Source of the DNA: Levilactobacillus parabrevis ATCC 53295
GTDB lineage: Bacteria > Bacillota > Bacilli > Lactobacillales > Lactobacillaceae
Length of the DNA: 58,661 nt
Assembly (NCBI RefSeq): GCF_001434055.1
Contig: NZ_AZCZ01000011.1
Location: 1 to 58,661, forward strand
Reading direction: 5' to 3'
Positions within the stretch are counted from its first letter, which is position 1. Every line of letters starts with the position of its first letter. Shown in pieces: positions 44,247 through 53,169 of the stretch. The position numbers and the translations under genes are program-made. Under the pieces are notes generated by a model that ran no database searches, was not told where the DNA came from, and saw only the letters and a program-made list of their open reading frames with translations.

Positions 44247-46412
44247 ATGCGCCGATTATTAATCATTATTATAACATGCCTGGGAGTTGGCTTGCTAAGT
44301 GAACGGCAGGCCCAGGCTGCCGGAGTCGCTTTAGATGAAGATATGCAAGCAGCGGTTAAGACCGCACCGAATGGAATGACCTTGTCGTCACTGTTTGATG
44401 CAAAAGATGTGCAAGATTCAGCTACCCAGTTAGTGGACGGGACGTTTACGAAGGAATCAATCGCCCAGATCACCAATGATAACATTAGCCCACAAGCGGA
44501 ACAGGTGGGGGCACTTTGGTCGCAGAGACTCGGTAAAACCGAGGCCAAGGTCAATCTGATGCACGATACAAGTTGGTCGTTTTGGCTTTACTTTGGGAAC
44601 AAGGCAGCTAAACAGAGTTCTGGGATAGCCTTTGTTTTACAAAATGATGGGAGAAATACTCAGGCGATTGCCAGGTCTGGTAAGGGCCAATCACTGGGAG
44701 TCTGGGCTGGCGATACCAATTCGCGAGCATCGGCGTCGGATTTGGCCACAACGGCGATTCAGCACAGTTGGGCGTTGGAGTTTGACACCACGGTTAATAA
44801 GACGTCCAGTCCGGGGGCGGGGAATTACTACGATGCGGAGGGCATTCCGAGTCAAGGCCCGCATATTGCGAGTGGCTACCCAGCAGATGCGTCTATGTAT
44901 AAGCAGTATGGACAGCGAAACAAACATTACTTTGCCTTGAAGCATCAGCAACCTAAGCTGATGACAAATCCAGCCGATGGTCATTGGCGTCACGTGACGA
45001 TTGATTGGAAAGTCGCAAGTAGTCAGCTAACCTATGCTTTCAATGATCAGAATCCTAAGACGCGGCAATCGGTGACGCCAGAAGTACAGGATACCGTTAC
45101 AATTGATCGTAAGAAGCTCTCGGCTGACGGGAAGACGCCCGCCGACAAGGTGACTTGGGGAATTACAGGGGCTACCGGTAAGTTTAATAGTGCCAATCAA
45201 CTGATCGTCCTTGATCAGACGCCGCGTCAGCTTCATTTCTCGACGTTGGCGGAGACGAACATCATGCAACATATGTCAATCAAACGAAAGATTAAAGAAG
45301 GAGACACGGTCACACCGGGGGAAACGTTGCGCTACGTCCTGCATGCGACGGCTAACAATCCGACGCAAGTGGGAACCCTGACCACGGCAACAGCATTGTT
45401 ACCAGCGACATCCGCAGTCAAACGGGTGCGGGGGCACTTCACGAATGATGGGGTTCATGCCCTTCATACGTTAAACAGCGAGGAACTATTGGCAGATCGC
45501 GTGGATGCCCGAATTGCGAGCCGGGCCTTTTCTGTGGCGAATCCGGCATTAGCCTTCTGGTTGAAGACGGAAATCCAGCCGGTGGATCACGATGTTTATG
45601 TGCCACCGCGTAAACTCATCTTTTCCGGGGTGGATCATTACGTTGAAGTGCAGTCGGCGGGATATACCGTGCAACGAAAACTTAATTTAAAACTGGAGTG
45701 CTTAGATGATAAAGCACTGAGTGTGGAGAAGGGGGAAGACGCAACGGTCCACGCCCGGCTTTCCAACGCGGGTCAAGATGTTAATGCCGACATTGTGGCA
45801 GATACCAAGGTTCGAGTTGATGTCGGTGGACTGACCTTCAATCTGAACCAGCTCAAGGGGACTTGGGAAGGAACGTCTGGAAAATTCCGGTTCAAGGTGC
45901 CTAGTCGATTATTGAAGCCGGGTAAAAATAATGTTTCGGTTCAAGCAACGAACCGTAAAGATGCGGCTGAACCTTTGAAAATTGCAATTAACCAACGCTC
46001 AGGGGACTTGGCGTTTGACACGATGCCTTGTAACTGTAACTTTAAGGGAGAGCTGAACGGGAGACACCAGATGATTGGTCGAGACAAGGATTGGCAGTTA
46101 CGGGTGCGTGATGGCCGAGGAGCCGGGAGCTCGTGGAAGCTCCAGCTGAACGTTAGCAAGAAGTTCACCACCACGGATGGTCGCGAATTGAGTGGAGACG
46201 TCGTTTACCGCAATAGGAAGGCCCGTCAAAAGCTGACTATCGGGGACAAGCCGACAGTGATTGAAGAACAAACGACTAAGGAAGACGATGAGTGTGTTGA
46301 CGTTGCTCAAAAATGGAAAGATAACGATGGTGTGTTAATTGAAGTCAATGGAGATGCAGTTGCCGGTGATTATAGCGGTGAACTGCTGTGGCAACTGACG
46401 GACGCACCATAA
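44247..46412 (+). CDS. Secreted lectin-like WxL surface protein (copy 2)
   Basis: This is a 721-residue exported protein. GGGAGG precedes the ATG; the signal ends near RQAQAAG. It follows the same plan as the preceding gene: a legume-lectin-like domain (about 60-340; FWLYFGNKA, SGIAFVLQND, SLGVWAG, WALEFDTT, WRHVTIDW), middle beta domains, and a WxL end (DWQLRVRDGRGAGSSWKLQL and final LLWQLTDAP). It differs in having a CNC pair near 595. The usual DUF916-type and other partner proteins of WxL loci are not seen in the window. Confidence 0.86.
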   Translation: MRRLLIIIITCLGVGLLSERQAQAAGVALDEDMQAAVKTAPNGMTLSSLFDAKDVQDSATQLVDGTFTKESIAQITNDNISPQAEQVGALWSQRLGKTEAKVNLMHDTSWSFWLYFGNKAAKQSSGIAFVLQNDGRNTQAIARSGKGQSLGVWAGDTNSRASASDLATTAIQHSWALEFDTTVNKTSSPGAGNYYDAEGIPSQGPHIASGYPADASMYKQYGQRNKHYFALKHQQPKLMTNPADGHWRHVTIDWKVASSQLTYAFNDQNPKTRQSVTPEVQDTVTIDRKKLSADGKTPADKVTWGITGATGKFNSANQLIVLDQTPRQLHFSTLAETNIMQHMSIKRKIKEGDTVTPGETLRYVLHATANNPTQVGTLTTATALLPATSAVKRVRGHFTNDGVHALHTLNSEELLADRVDARIASRAFSVANPALAFWLKTEIQPVDHDVYVPPRKLIFSGVDHYVEVQSAGYTVQRKLNLKLECLDDKALSVEKGEDATVHARLSNAGQDVNADIVADTKVRVDVGGLTFNLNQLKGTWEGTSGKFRFKVPSRLLKPGKNNVSVQATNRKDAAEPLKIAINQRSGDLAFDTMPCNCNFKGELNGRHQMIGRDKDWQLRVRDGRGAGSSWKLQLNVSKKFTTTDGRELSGDVVYRNRKARQKLTIGDKPTVIEEQTTKEDDECVDVAQKWKDNDGVLIEVNGDAVAGDYSGELLWQLTDAP

Positions 46413-46416
46413 AGAA

Positions 46417-46447
46417 ACAAGCCTAGGCAGTGTGTGTCTAGGCTTGT
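46417..46447. terminator. Shared terminator of WxL copy 2 and TetR genes
   Basis: ACAAGCCTAG pairs with CTAGGCTTGT; the right arm overlaps the TetR stop codon. Confidence 0.75.
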
Positions 46448-47097
46448 TCCGGTTTTAAGACTTTTTCGAGTTCGGCGACGAGGTACTTGGCCTCATTGTC
46501 GTCATCCCAATCTCGGTTGGGGAAGAGCACGTACCGGTCGAGAATGTAGCCGGCAACGACGGATGCAATGTAGCGAAAAATCATGGTAAATGGCCAGTCA
46601 ATAATCAAGTTGTGTTTTTGCAACTTGGTCACCGTCCCTTCAAAGGAAACGATGAATTGGTCGCGGGCAACATCGATGAATTCCTGACGCAGATCCTCGT
46701 TGTAGAGTAGTTCGCTGAAGAAGACTTTAATCGCATCCTGGTTGGCCTCGGCGAATTCCATGCGGTTCTGGACGAAGATAATCAGAAAGTCATGGAGATT
46801 CGTAAAGGGCTTGCTCAACGTATCCTTCTTCAATTCGGCAGCAACATCGGGGATGATTTGGAAGATGACGGGTTCCAGGGCCACTCGCAGAATGTTGGCC
46901 TTGGACTTGAAGTGTTTGAACATGGTGCCCTCGGATTGGTGGGCAGCAACTGCAATTTGATGAGTACTGGTATTGGCATACCCTTGCTTGGCAAAGAGTT
47001 GAATGCTCGCAATCAGCACGTCCTTTTGCTTCTGCGTAAGTTCCTTTGTCGCTTGAATAGTGGCGGGAAACTGATCCAATATTTTATTAACAGACAT
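46438..47097 (-). CDS. TetR-family transcription regulator
   Basis: This is a 219-residue regulator. ATG 47097 follows AAAGGTGG; a longer frame upstream has no ribosome binding site. The HTH is seen in AKQGYANTSTHQIAVAAHQS, then EGTMFKHFKSK. The C-terminal part is a helical ligand-binding domain with a Phe-rich core. No efflux gene is adjacent in the same unit; a small membrane protein gene lies upstream on the same strand, separated by a terminator. The target is unknown. Confidence 0.9.
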   Translation of the reverse strand: MSVNKILDQFPATIQATKELTQKQKDVLIASIQLFAKQGYANTSTHQIAVAAHQSEGTMFKHFKSKANILRVALEPVIFQIIPDVAAELKKDTLSKPFTNLHDFLIIFVQNRMEFAEANQDAIKVFFSELLYNEDLRQEFIDVARDQFIVSFEGTVTKLQKHNLIIDWPFTMIFRYIASVVAGYILDRYVLFPNRDWDDDNEAKYLVAELEKVLKPEQA

Positions 47098-47266
47098 GGC
47101 ACGACCACCTTTTTGGATTTGAAATTTACTGATACACCGGCCGCGGTCATCAGTAAGGTTATTGGTTAGGATGGGGTTCCTTTTCATCTTACCAGCTTAG
47201 TCGGAAAATACCAATTATGGGATTAGGGAAGCCCTGGTAACAATCGCCAAATCTTTACGGGGTATT

Positions 47267-47302
47267 AAAAATCGGGGATGCTCGCAGTCATCCCCGGTTT
47301 TT
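47267..47302 (-). terminator. Terminator of the small membrane protein gene
   Basis: CGGGGATG pairs with CATCCCCG, with T runs on both strands. Confidence 0.85.
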
Positions 47303-47323
47303 AAGTAAAGAGCTTTATTTAAA

Positions 47324-47590
47324 TTAATGTGCCTGTGCAACAGTCTTCTTGTAAGCAAAGTAGAACTGTGTGATTGCCAAGATAACGTTGACCCAGTTAA
47401 CTGCAATGAACCAGCCTGTCAGACCAGCAACGCCAGCGGCACCGTAGAATACCCAGAAGCCGGCAATAATAGCAACCACGTTGATCCAGCCGAACCACTT
47501 CATTAATTCCCGGTTTGTCGTCGCGGTGCAGGTCCAAATTCCGTTGATAACTAACCAAATAGCAAGAATCCAAAATGTTGTGGTAAACAT
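47324..47590 (-). CDS. Small membrane protein, 88 residues
   Basis: This is a short integral membrane protein with three hydrophobic segments (about 3-18, 34-52, 58-80) and several conserved-looking Trp (WLVINGIW, WFGWIN, WFIAVNW). I do not recognise a family; it resembles SPW-repeat-type small membrane proteins. AAAGGGG precedes the ATG and terminators stand on both sides, which supports a real, monocistronic gene. Confidence 0.75.
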   Translation of the reverse strand: MFTTTFWILAIWLVINGIWTCTATTNRELMKWFGWINVVAIIAGFWVFYGAAGVAGLTGWFIAVNWVNVILAITQFYFAYKKTVAQAH

Positions 47591-47762
47591 GATAAAATCC
47601 CCTTTCTAGTTATCGAGCGAGTAATCACTCGCCCTTGATTACAACTACAGTTTAACACCATCTAAAAAAAGTACAACCCCTTTAGTAAAAAAGTTTGCGA
47701 CAAATCTGAAACCGCTTTCCAGAACGCCTGGTGGGGCAATCTTTACCGGCTGCCGGAAAAGC

Positions 47763-47793
47763 AAAAAACGCCCAGAAAGTTTTCTGAGCGTTT
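47763..47793 (-). terminator. Terminator of the aldo/keto reductase gene
   Basis: AAACGCCCAGAA pairs with TTCTGAGCGTTT; on the minus strand six T follow. Confidence 0.85.
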
Positions 47794-47818
47794 CGCAAAT
47801 TGTTGCTTGTTGTTAGGT

Positions 47819-48769
47819 TTAAGGTAAGTCGTTCCCAGCAGCCAGGTAGATATCGTACCATTCCTGCTTAGTCAGTGTAACGTCGGCACCGGCCGCACTG
47901 TCCGTGATGTGGGCGGGATTCATCGTTCCCAGCAAGACTTGGATGTTAGCGGGGTGGCGAAGAATCCAAGCCACGGCAATCCCGTTCTTGGAAACACCAT
48001 ACTTGTCAGCTAACTTTTGTAAAACCTTATTTAACTCGGCGTACTTCGGATCATTGATGAACATTCCCGCAAATAGGCCGTATTGGAATGGCGACCAGGC
48101 TTGAATGGTGATGTGATTCCGCCGGGCAAACTCGATCATTCCAAAGTCGTTATGTGTTGGAACGTCGCCCATGTTGACGTGGAGGCCTTCCGTAATCATA
48201 CCGGCGTGAGCTGCGCTGAATTGCAGTTGGTTGAACATCAACTTTTGGTCAACGGCGTCTTGCACCATCAGGTATTGTTGCACGTTGAAGTTGGAAACCC
48301 CAAAGTGACGAACTTTGCCTTCACGTTGCAGGGTGTTGAAGGCATCAGCAATTTCGTCCGGTTCCATCAGTGGGTCTGGCCGGTGAAGGAGGAAGGCATC
48401 CAGGTAGTCGATTCCCATCCGGGAAAGAATCCCATCGACGGCGTCAATCAGATGTTGCTTGCCGTAATCGTAGCGTTGACCAAAGACCAAGTCATCGTGG
48501 CTCCGGTTAGGGTCGAGCACAATGCCACCCTTGGATTGGATGTAAAAGTCATCACGTGAGAGACCGGAGGCTTTGAGGGCATCGCCAAAGATTCTTTCAG
48601 AATTACCGTTGACGTAAATATCAGCAGAGTCAATGTAATTAATGCCAGCTTCGTGGGCCGCTTGCAGAGACTTGACGGCATCGTCCTTACTCAGAACGCC
48701 CATCCGCATGATCCCTAAAGCGACGGCGGAGGCTTGCCAGTTACTGCCACCTAATTGCAGTTGTTTCAT
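47819..48769 (-). CDS. Aldo/keto reductase (YdhF-like)
   Basis: This is a 316-residue NADPH-dependent oxidoreductase with a TIM barrel. ATG 48769 follows AAGGGAG and gives the usual start MKQLQLGGSNWQASAVALG; a longer frame of 74 residues upstream is not protein-like. The catalytic Asp and Tyr lie in DSADIYVNG, Lys in IQSKGGI, His in LLHRPDPL. VRHFGVSNF and the C-terminal cofactor part (LLGTMNPAHI) fit the E. coli YdhF-like AKR group. Substrate unknown; general carbonyl detoxification is likely. Confidence 0.9.
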   Translation of the reverse strand: MKQLQLGGSNWQASAVALGIMRMGVLSKDDAVKSLQAAHEAGINYIDSADIYVNGNSERIFGDALKASGLSRDDFYIQSKGGIVLDPNRSHDDLVFGQRYDYGKQHLIDAVDGILSRMGIDYLDAFLLHRPDPLMEPDEIADAFNTLQREGKVRHFGVSNFNVQQYLMVQDAVDQKLMFNQLQFSAAHAGMITEGLHVNMGDVPTHNDFGMIEFARRNHITIQAWSPFQYGLFAGMFINDPKYAELNKVLQKLADKYGVSKNGIAVAWILRHPANIQVLLGTMNPAHITDSAAGADVTLTKQEWYDIYLAAGNDLP

Positions 48770-48984
48770 CAGAAGAACTCCCTTATTTTCAGATTTGGAA
48801 CTTACAATTTTAATTGTACAACGAAAGTGGGGAAAGGTCGCGCGAGATGTTTGGTCGTCAGCGATTACTGGGTTGGGTACTGGTGAATTTTTCTGGCGCT
48901 GGTAAGGCCCGCTAAGGCATTGACGTGCTGGGCAGTTAACGGACCTAACTGCGAAGAAGTTATCTGGGGAGATAAAAATAATGA

Positions 48985-49032
48985 TTGACAATTCCAGCTC
49001 AACCGTTATAGTTAATTACACAAGTAACTAAC
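48985..49032 (+). promoter_or_regulatory. ABC operon promoter with inverted-repeat operator
   Basis: TTGACA (48985-48990), 16 bases, TATAGT (49007-49012). GTTAATTAC (49011-49019) and GTAACTAAC (49024-49032) face each other across ACAA, covering the transcription start. It is the likely site of the GntR protein encoded at the operon's end; compare 52457-52474. Confidence 0.7.
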
Positions 49033-49062
49033 CAATAGACTAAAGAGTGGGGGATTTTAAAA

Positions 49063-49821
49063 ATGACAACAAATACTGTGGTTAACGTCCACAATCTAGA
49101 AAAGACTTACGGTAAGGCTAACGAACGTCAATACAAGGCGTTAAAGGGGTTAGACTTTACGGTTGAAGCCGGCGAATTTGTCGGTATCATGGGTGCTTCC
49201 GGTTCGGGGAAGACTACGCTACTGAACATGTTGTCAACGCTGGATGTGCCTACCAAGGGTGATGTCGTGGTCAATGGTCACGATGTCACGAAGATGCGAG
49301 GCAACCAACTCGCTGATTTTCGGGCGCAAGAAGTTGGCTTTATTTTCCAAGACTTTAACTTATTAGAGAGTTTGACGGCCGAAGAGAATATCGGCCTGCC
49401 ACTGGCTCTGAAGGGGACACCATCTCGGGTGATGGACCAGGCCATCCATGAGGTTGCCACAACGCTGTCGATTGCTGATCTTTTACAGAAGTATCCGGCC
49501 GAGTTATCCGGAGGCCAAAAGCAACGGGTCGCTGCCGCCCGGGCCATCGTCCACCACCCCTCAATCCTAATGGGTGACGAACCGACTGGGGCATTGGATT
49601 CCACGAGTGCCCGGGAGTTACTCGACCTGCTGACGACGATTAATCAGAAACAGCACATGTCCGTGTTACTGGTGACCCATGATCCGTTCTCTGCCAGCTT
49701 CTGTCAACGCATCCTGTTTATCAAGGATGGTCAGATTGGTTCCGAGATCAAGCGTGGCGAACAAGACCGGAGTGCCTTTTACCAGCAGATCTTAAATGAG
49801 CTGGGGACGTTTAACGAGTAG
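49063..49821 (+). CDS. ABC transporter ATP-binding protein (BceA-like)
   Basis: This is a 252-residue cytoplasmic ATPase of the MacB/BceA/LolD group. Walker A is GASGSGKTT, the signature LSGGQKQR, Walker B ILMGDEPTGALD and the H loop VTHDP. It is the first gene of an operon with an FtsX-like permease 13 bases downstream and a GntR regulator. Such pairs sense or remove cell-wall-active peptides. The usual BceRS-type two-component system is not beside it. Confidence 0.93.
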   Translation: MTTNTVVNVHNLEKTYGKANERQYKALKGLDFTVEAGEFVGIMGASGSGKTTLLNMLSTLDVPTKGDVVVNGHDVTKMRGNQLADFRAQEVGFIFQDFNLLESLTAEENIGLPLALKGTPSRVMDQAIHEVATTLSIADLLQKYPAELSGGQKQRVAAARAIVHHPSILMGDEPTGALDSTSARELLDLLTTINQKQHMSVLLVTHDPFSASFCQRILFIKDGQIGSEIKRGEQDRSAFYQQILNELGTFNE

Positions 49822-49834
49822 GGGGAAGTCAATA

Positions 49835-51655
49835 ATGTTAGGAAAATTAGCACTGGCCGGAATCAAGAACCGGCGACGAGACTACCTCGTCTTATTGGCG
49901 GGACTGACCATGTCGGCCGCCATCTTCTATATGTTTGCCAACCTGGCGACCAACCGGGCCTTTCTGAAGGCCAACGCGATGGTCAATCAGGCTAGCATCA
50001 TCTTCGGTTTTGGCGCGGTTCTGCTGATTCTGATCACCATCGTCTATATCATGTACGCCAACAGTTTCCTATTGAGTATGCGTCAACACGACTACGGTCT
50101 GTTTATGATGCTCGGAGCCACTCGGAAGCGTATCGGGGAATTAGTCTTCCTAGAGACGCTGATCCTAGGGGCCGTCGCGACCGCCATTGGAATTGTACTG
50201 GGGTTACTGATTAGCCAGTTCTTAGTAGGGCTCTTGTTGGATATGCTGGGGCTACATCTTGCCCACCTATCCGCATTCTACTTACCGGCAATTATCACAA
50301 CGGCGGTTCTTTACGTGGGCCTCTTCATTTTAGCCTCACTGTTTAACATGGTACGGCTGACCCGGACCACCGTGTTGAAATTACTTCACACGGATGAACA
50401 AGCCAACCAACCTAAAATTCATCCCTTCCGGCAGATGGTCGCCGCAGTCTTGGGCGTGGCCTTTCTGGGGATCGGTTACTGGGCACTGGCAGCCATTAAG
50501 ACGCTACAGATGACGGCGATTCCGGTCGCCCTGGTCACCATTACAATCGGGACTTACCTGCTGTTCCGTGCGACCTTGCTGGTCATTATTCAGGGGTTAC
50601 GCCGAACCAAGTGGGCCAAGCGGCATTTAAACGGCTTCCTCCTAGGCCAGCTGAACTTTCGGGTCTACAATTACACGCGAATGTTAACGATTGTATCGTT
50701 GTTGTTCGCGATGGCCCTGGGTGCAATCACCGTGGGGTCCGGCTATCATCGGCAATTGCCAATGATGGCTAATTCCATCGGAACGTATACCGTCGCCATT
50801 CACAACAAGAATGCTCAGGAACAAAAACTAATCGACCAGTTAAACGTTGAGCATCAAGCCACGTACACCCAGAAGCGACAGGGTAAGGTTGTCTACTACA
50901 ATGCCGCTGAGCTGCAGCAACAGCCATTTGAGCTCAGTAAGAGTGCGCAGTTAGCGAAGAGTCTGAAGCACCCGAAGTTCTACACGGAGTCGCTCGCCAA
51001 GTTCAAGAAGAATGGTATTCAAGACTTTGATTTTCAAAGTTTAGCCGTGCGTCAAGACATGGGATTCTATACGCCGAAGATTCTCAATGCTAAGCAATTT
51101 GCTAAGCAAAAAGGGACCACTCTGACCGTGACAACGGTGCGGGTCAAGGACCTCGTACAGGATCAAAAAGTTTTGAAGCAACTGAATCACATGGAAGTGA
51201 AACGCTTTGCCCTCCCCGAGCAGGTCACAGTCGGTAACTATCAAAGTTATGAGATGATGAGTGGCATCTTTGGTGGTCTAGAATTCATGGGCTACTTCCT
51301 GGGGATTGCCTTCCTGGCAATGTTGGCTTCCTGCCTGATGTTTAAGATTCTCTCGGGAGCGCCTGGCGACAAGCAACGTTACCAAATGCTGTATAAAATT
51401 GGGGTGCGTCAAAACCTGATGCGCCACGGGATTGCGAAAGAAATCGGGATTTTATTCCTGATTCCTGGTATCATGGGAGTAATCGATGTTCTGTTTGGTC
51501 TGCAAATGTTTAAGCCAATCATGTCCAGTCCGATGAGCCCTTACCTGGGCATCGGCAGTATCTTTGCCATCTTCATCGGCCTGTACGCCATTTACTATGC
51601 GATTACGTTGACCCTCTATTGGCGAATCGTGTTGCCCAAGGCGCCAACGAACTAG
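49835..51655 (+). CDS. ABC transporter permease, FtsX-like (BceB type)
   Basis: This is a 606-residue membrane protein. ATG 49835 follows GGGGGAAG; a frame starting 39 bases upstream lies inside the ATPase gene. It has about ten hydrophobic segments with the FtsX core (YANSFLLSMRQHDYGLFMMLGATRKRIGEL) in the first half. A large extracellular domain (about 315-490) lies between the seventh and eighth segments, as in peptide-sensing BceB proteins. Works with the preceding ATPase. The target peptide or lipid is unknown. Confidence 0.9.
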   Translation: MLGKLALAGIKNRRRDYLVLLAGLTMSAAIFYMFANLATNRAFLKANAMVNQASIIFGFGAVLLILITIVYIMYANSFLLSMRQHDYGLFMMLGATRKRIGELVFLETLILGAVATAIGIVLGLLISQFLVGLLLDMLGLHLAHLSAFYLPAIITTAVLYVGLFILASLFNMVRLTRTTVLKLLHTDEQANQPKIHPFRQMVAAVLGVAFLGIGYWALAAIKTLQMTAIPVALVTITIGTYLLFRATLLVIIQGLRRTKWAKRHLNGFLLGQLNFRVYNYTRMLTIVSLLFAMALGAITVGSGYHRQLPMMANSIGTYTVAIHNKNAQEQKLIDQLNVEHQATYTQKRQGKVVYYNAAELQQQPFELSKSAQLAKSLKHPKFYTESLAKFKKNGIQDFDFQSLAVRQDMGFYTPKILNAKQFAKQKGTTLTVTTVRVKDLVQDQKVLKQLNHMEVKRFALPEQVTVGNYQSYEMMSGIFGGLEFMGYFLGIAFLAMLASCLMFKILSGAPGDKQRYQMLYKIGVRQNLMRHGIAKEIGILFLIPGIMGVIDVLFGLQMFKPIMSSPMSPYLGIGSIFAIFIGLYAIYYAITLTLYWRIVLPKAPTN

Positions 51656-51693
51656 TCGACAGAACGAGTTCACAAAGAATGTGGGAAATGACA

Positions 51694-52074
51694 ATGAAAT
51701 TTAATTTCGATAGTCCGGAACCAATCTATCTGCAGGTGGCCGAACAAGTTGAAGAAGCCATCTTCACCGGAATCTATCGGGCGGGCGAACAGGTCCCGTC
51801 CACGACGGAAATGTCCAAAGAATTTCATATTAATCCGGCAACGGTGCTCAAGGGCATCAACCGGCTAGTAGCTGCGGGAATCATCGAAAAACGCCGTGGG
51901 GTGGGGATGTTTGTCACAGCCACGGCTGAGACGACGATTCGGGAGAAACGCCGTGCGGAATTCTATGACCGCTACGTTAGTCGTTTCACCAGTGAGGCCA
52001 AGAAGCTTAATCTGTCAGAGGATGAGCTGATTGCGCTGATCAAACGCGGGTATGAGGACGATCCGACCGACTAG
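51694..52074 (+). CDS. GntR-family regulator, YtrA type
   Basis: This is a 126-residue regulator. ATG 51694 gives the family start MKFNFDSPEPIYLQVAEQ; GGGA lies 8 bases before it, and nearby ATGs upstream are possible but less likely. The HTH is in VPSTTEMSKEFHINPATVLK, the wing in GIIEKRRGVGMFV. The short helical C-terminal end fits YtrA proteins, which repress ABC operons and respond to envelope stress. It is the third gene of the ABC operon. Related palindromes at two promoters suggest it controls both this operon and the HesB-like gene. Confidence 0.9.
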   Translation: MKFNFDSPEPIYLQVAEQVEEAIFTGIYRAGEQVPSTTEMSKEFHINPATVLKGINRLVAAGIIEKRRGVGMFVTATAETTIREKRRAEFYDRYVSRFTSEAKKLNLSEDELIALIKRGYEDDPTD

Positions 52075-52089
52075 TCGAATTTGCTGAAT

Positions 52090-52136
52090 GAGCCAGATGA
52101 AGGGCGCGCTATTGGAGCCTTTCATCTGGCTTTTGT
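52090..52136 (+). terminator. Terminator of the ABC/GntR operon
   Basis: AGCCAGATGAA pairs with TTCATCTGGCT, then TTTTG. Confidence 0.85.
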
Positions 52137-52428
52137 GCGCTTCTCGATGGTTGAGAACAAGTGATGCCTGCGATGGGCTGGGACTCCGTCTGCTAACAGA
52201 GCGTGGGTAATCTCGTTGCCTTGATGATTGATTAAGCGGCAATTTGTCTAGACTTTAATGTCGAATCACGGTATTTTTCAGAGACATAATGCTGCTTGAG
52301 CCAGAATGTGGGGTGAGGTTGGCGTCAACGTTTGAAAGGGTGAAAAGAAAACCTAGCCGCAGGCGGATGTTTTTACTATGACTCAAGGTGGGAAAAATGA
52401 TTCAGAAAGTCGCCCCAAGTCGAGTTGA

Positions 52429-52474
52429 TTTACAAATTAGCCGAATGAAGTTATAGTTAATTGTGCACAATTAA
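52429..52474 (+). promoter_or_regulatory. Promoter and palindrome of the HesB-like gene
   Basis: TTTACA (52429-52434), 17 bases, TATAGT (52452-52457). An 18-base perfect palindrome TTAATTGTGCACAATTAA (52457-52474) follows. The run TTATAGTTAATT is identical to the ABC operon promoter at 49006-49017. Confidence 0.7.
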
Positions 52475-52509
52475 TTGAACGATGGTTGGAAAGAAAGAGG
52501 GAAATAATC

Positions 52510-52914
52510 ATGGAAATCACGATTAAAGATGCAGCGAAGGCGTACTTAGCCGAAAATGTTCAGCCGGGCAGTACCCTGCTACTGACTACGGATGACGGAT
52601 CTAACCGGTACTCAACGGTGGGAGGCACCTGTGCCATTGGTGATAAATTCCAGTTCGTCGCTCTGACCGATGATGATCCCGACTATCCCATTACCGTCAC
52701 CAATAATACGGCGTGGACGTTGAAGACGAATGCCGATACCGAATTGTATTTGAGTAATGGCCTGATTTTAGACCGAGTCTTTAACCAACTCTCCTTGCGA
52801 GATGACAGTGGCATCTTGGACAGTGCCGTTGGACTAATCACCTATACGGCTGAAGAAAAATCAAAGTTAGATTTGAAGAAGGAAATGCAAACGTTGGGTA
52901 CGCGTATCTGCTAG
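52510..52914 (+). CDS. HesB/IscA-like iron-sulfur biosynthesis family protein (probable)
   Basis: This is a 134-residue cytoplasmic protein resembling the iron-sulfur cluster biosynthesis family proteins of lactobacilli, with a start MEITIKDAAKAYLAENV and a mainly beta fold. Only two cysteines are present (GGTCAIG and the last residue), so the usual CxC pair for cluster transfer is missing and a carrier role is uncertain. GAGGG precedes the ATG. Its promoter carries a palindrome related to that of the ABC operon, so it may be part of the same GntR response. Confidence 0.6.
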   Translation: MEITIKDAAKAYLAENVQPGSTLLLTTDDGSNRYSTVGGTCAIGDKFQFVALTDDDPDYPITVTNNTAWTLKTNADTELYLSNGLILDRVFNQLSLRDDSGILDSAVGLITYTAEEKSKLDLKKEMQTLGTRIC

Positions 52915-52985
52915 GCGTTTGGGGAGAACGAAACCGGCTTCCCTGTGGCGTACGTTTCGACTATATTAAAATAGCATAACCAGCG

Positions 52986-53016
52986 AGCTTGGGATTTTGT
53001 CCCAGGCTTTTTTTTC
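52986..53016 (+). terminator. Terminator of the HesB-like gene
   Basis: GAGCTTGGGA pairs with TCCCAGGCTT, followed by eight T. Confidence 0.85.
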
Positions 53017-53169
53017 GAAATTGAACCGAAATTTTGAAGACTAGTCGGTACGCTCTGACAGATTGGGAAGTTCTTCACTCAATTTTGACAACCTGTCCCG
53101 CTGCTATTGCCAAGCGGTTGCACGGGCGCGTATACTTTGAGTATCTAAAAGTTTCGGGAGAGGATATTT

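Larger units (their letters stand above)
52075..52509. other. Intergenic region between GntR and HesB-like genes
   Basis: A terminator lies at 52090-52136. The middle is without a gene and contains short inverted repeats, such as TTCTC/GAGAA near 52140. The right end has the promoter and palindrome of the HesB-like gene. Confidence 0.5.

Noticed and set aside
49063-51655. Full Bce-type antibiotic resistance module
   Set aside because: No BceRS-like kinase or regulator is beside it; the regulator in the operon is of the GntR type.
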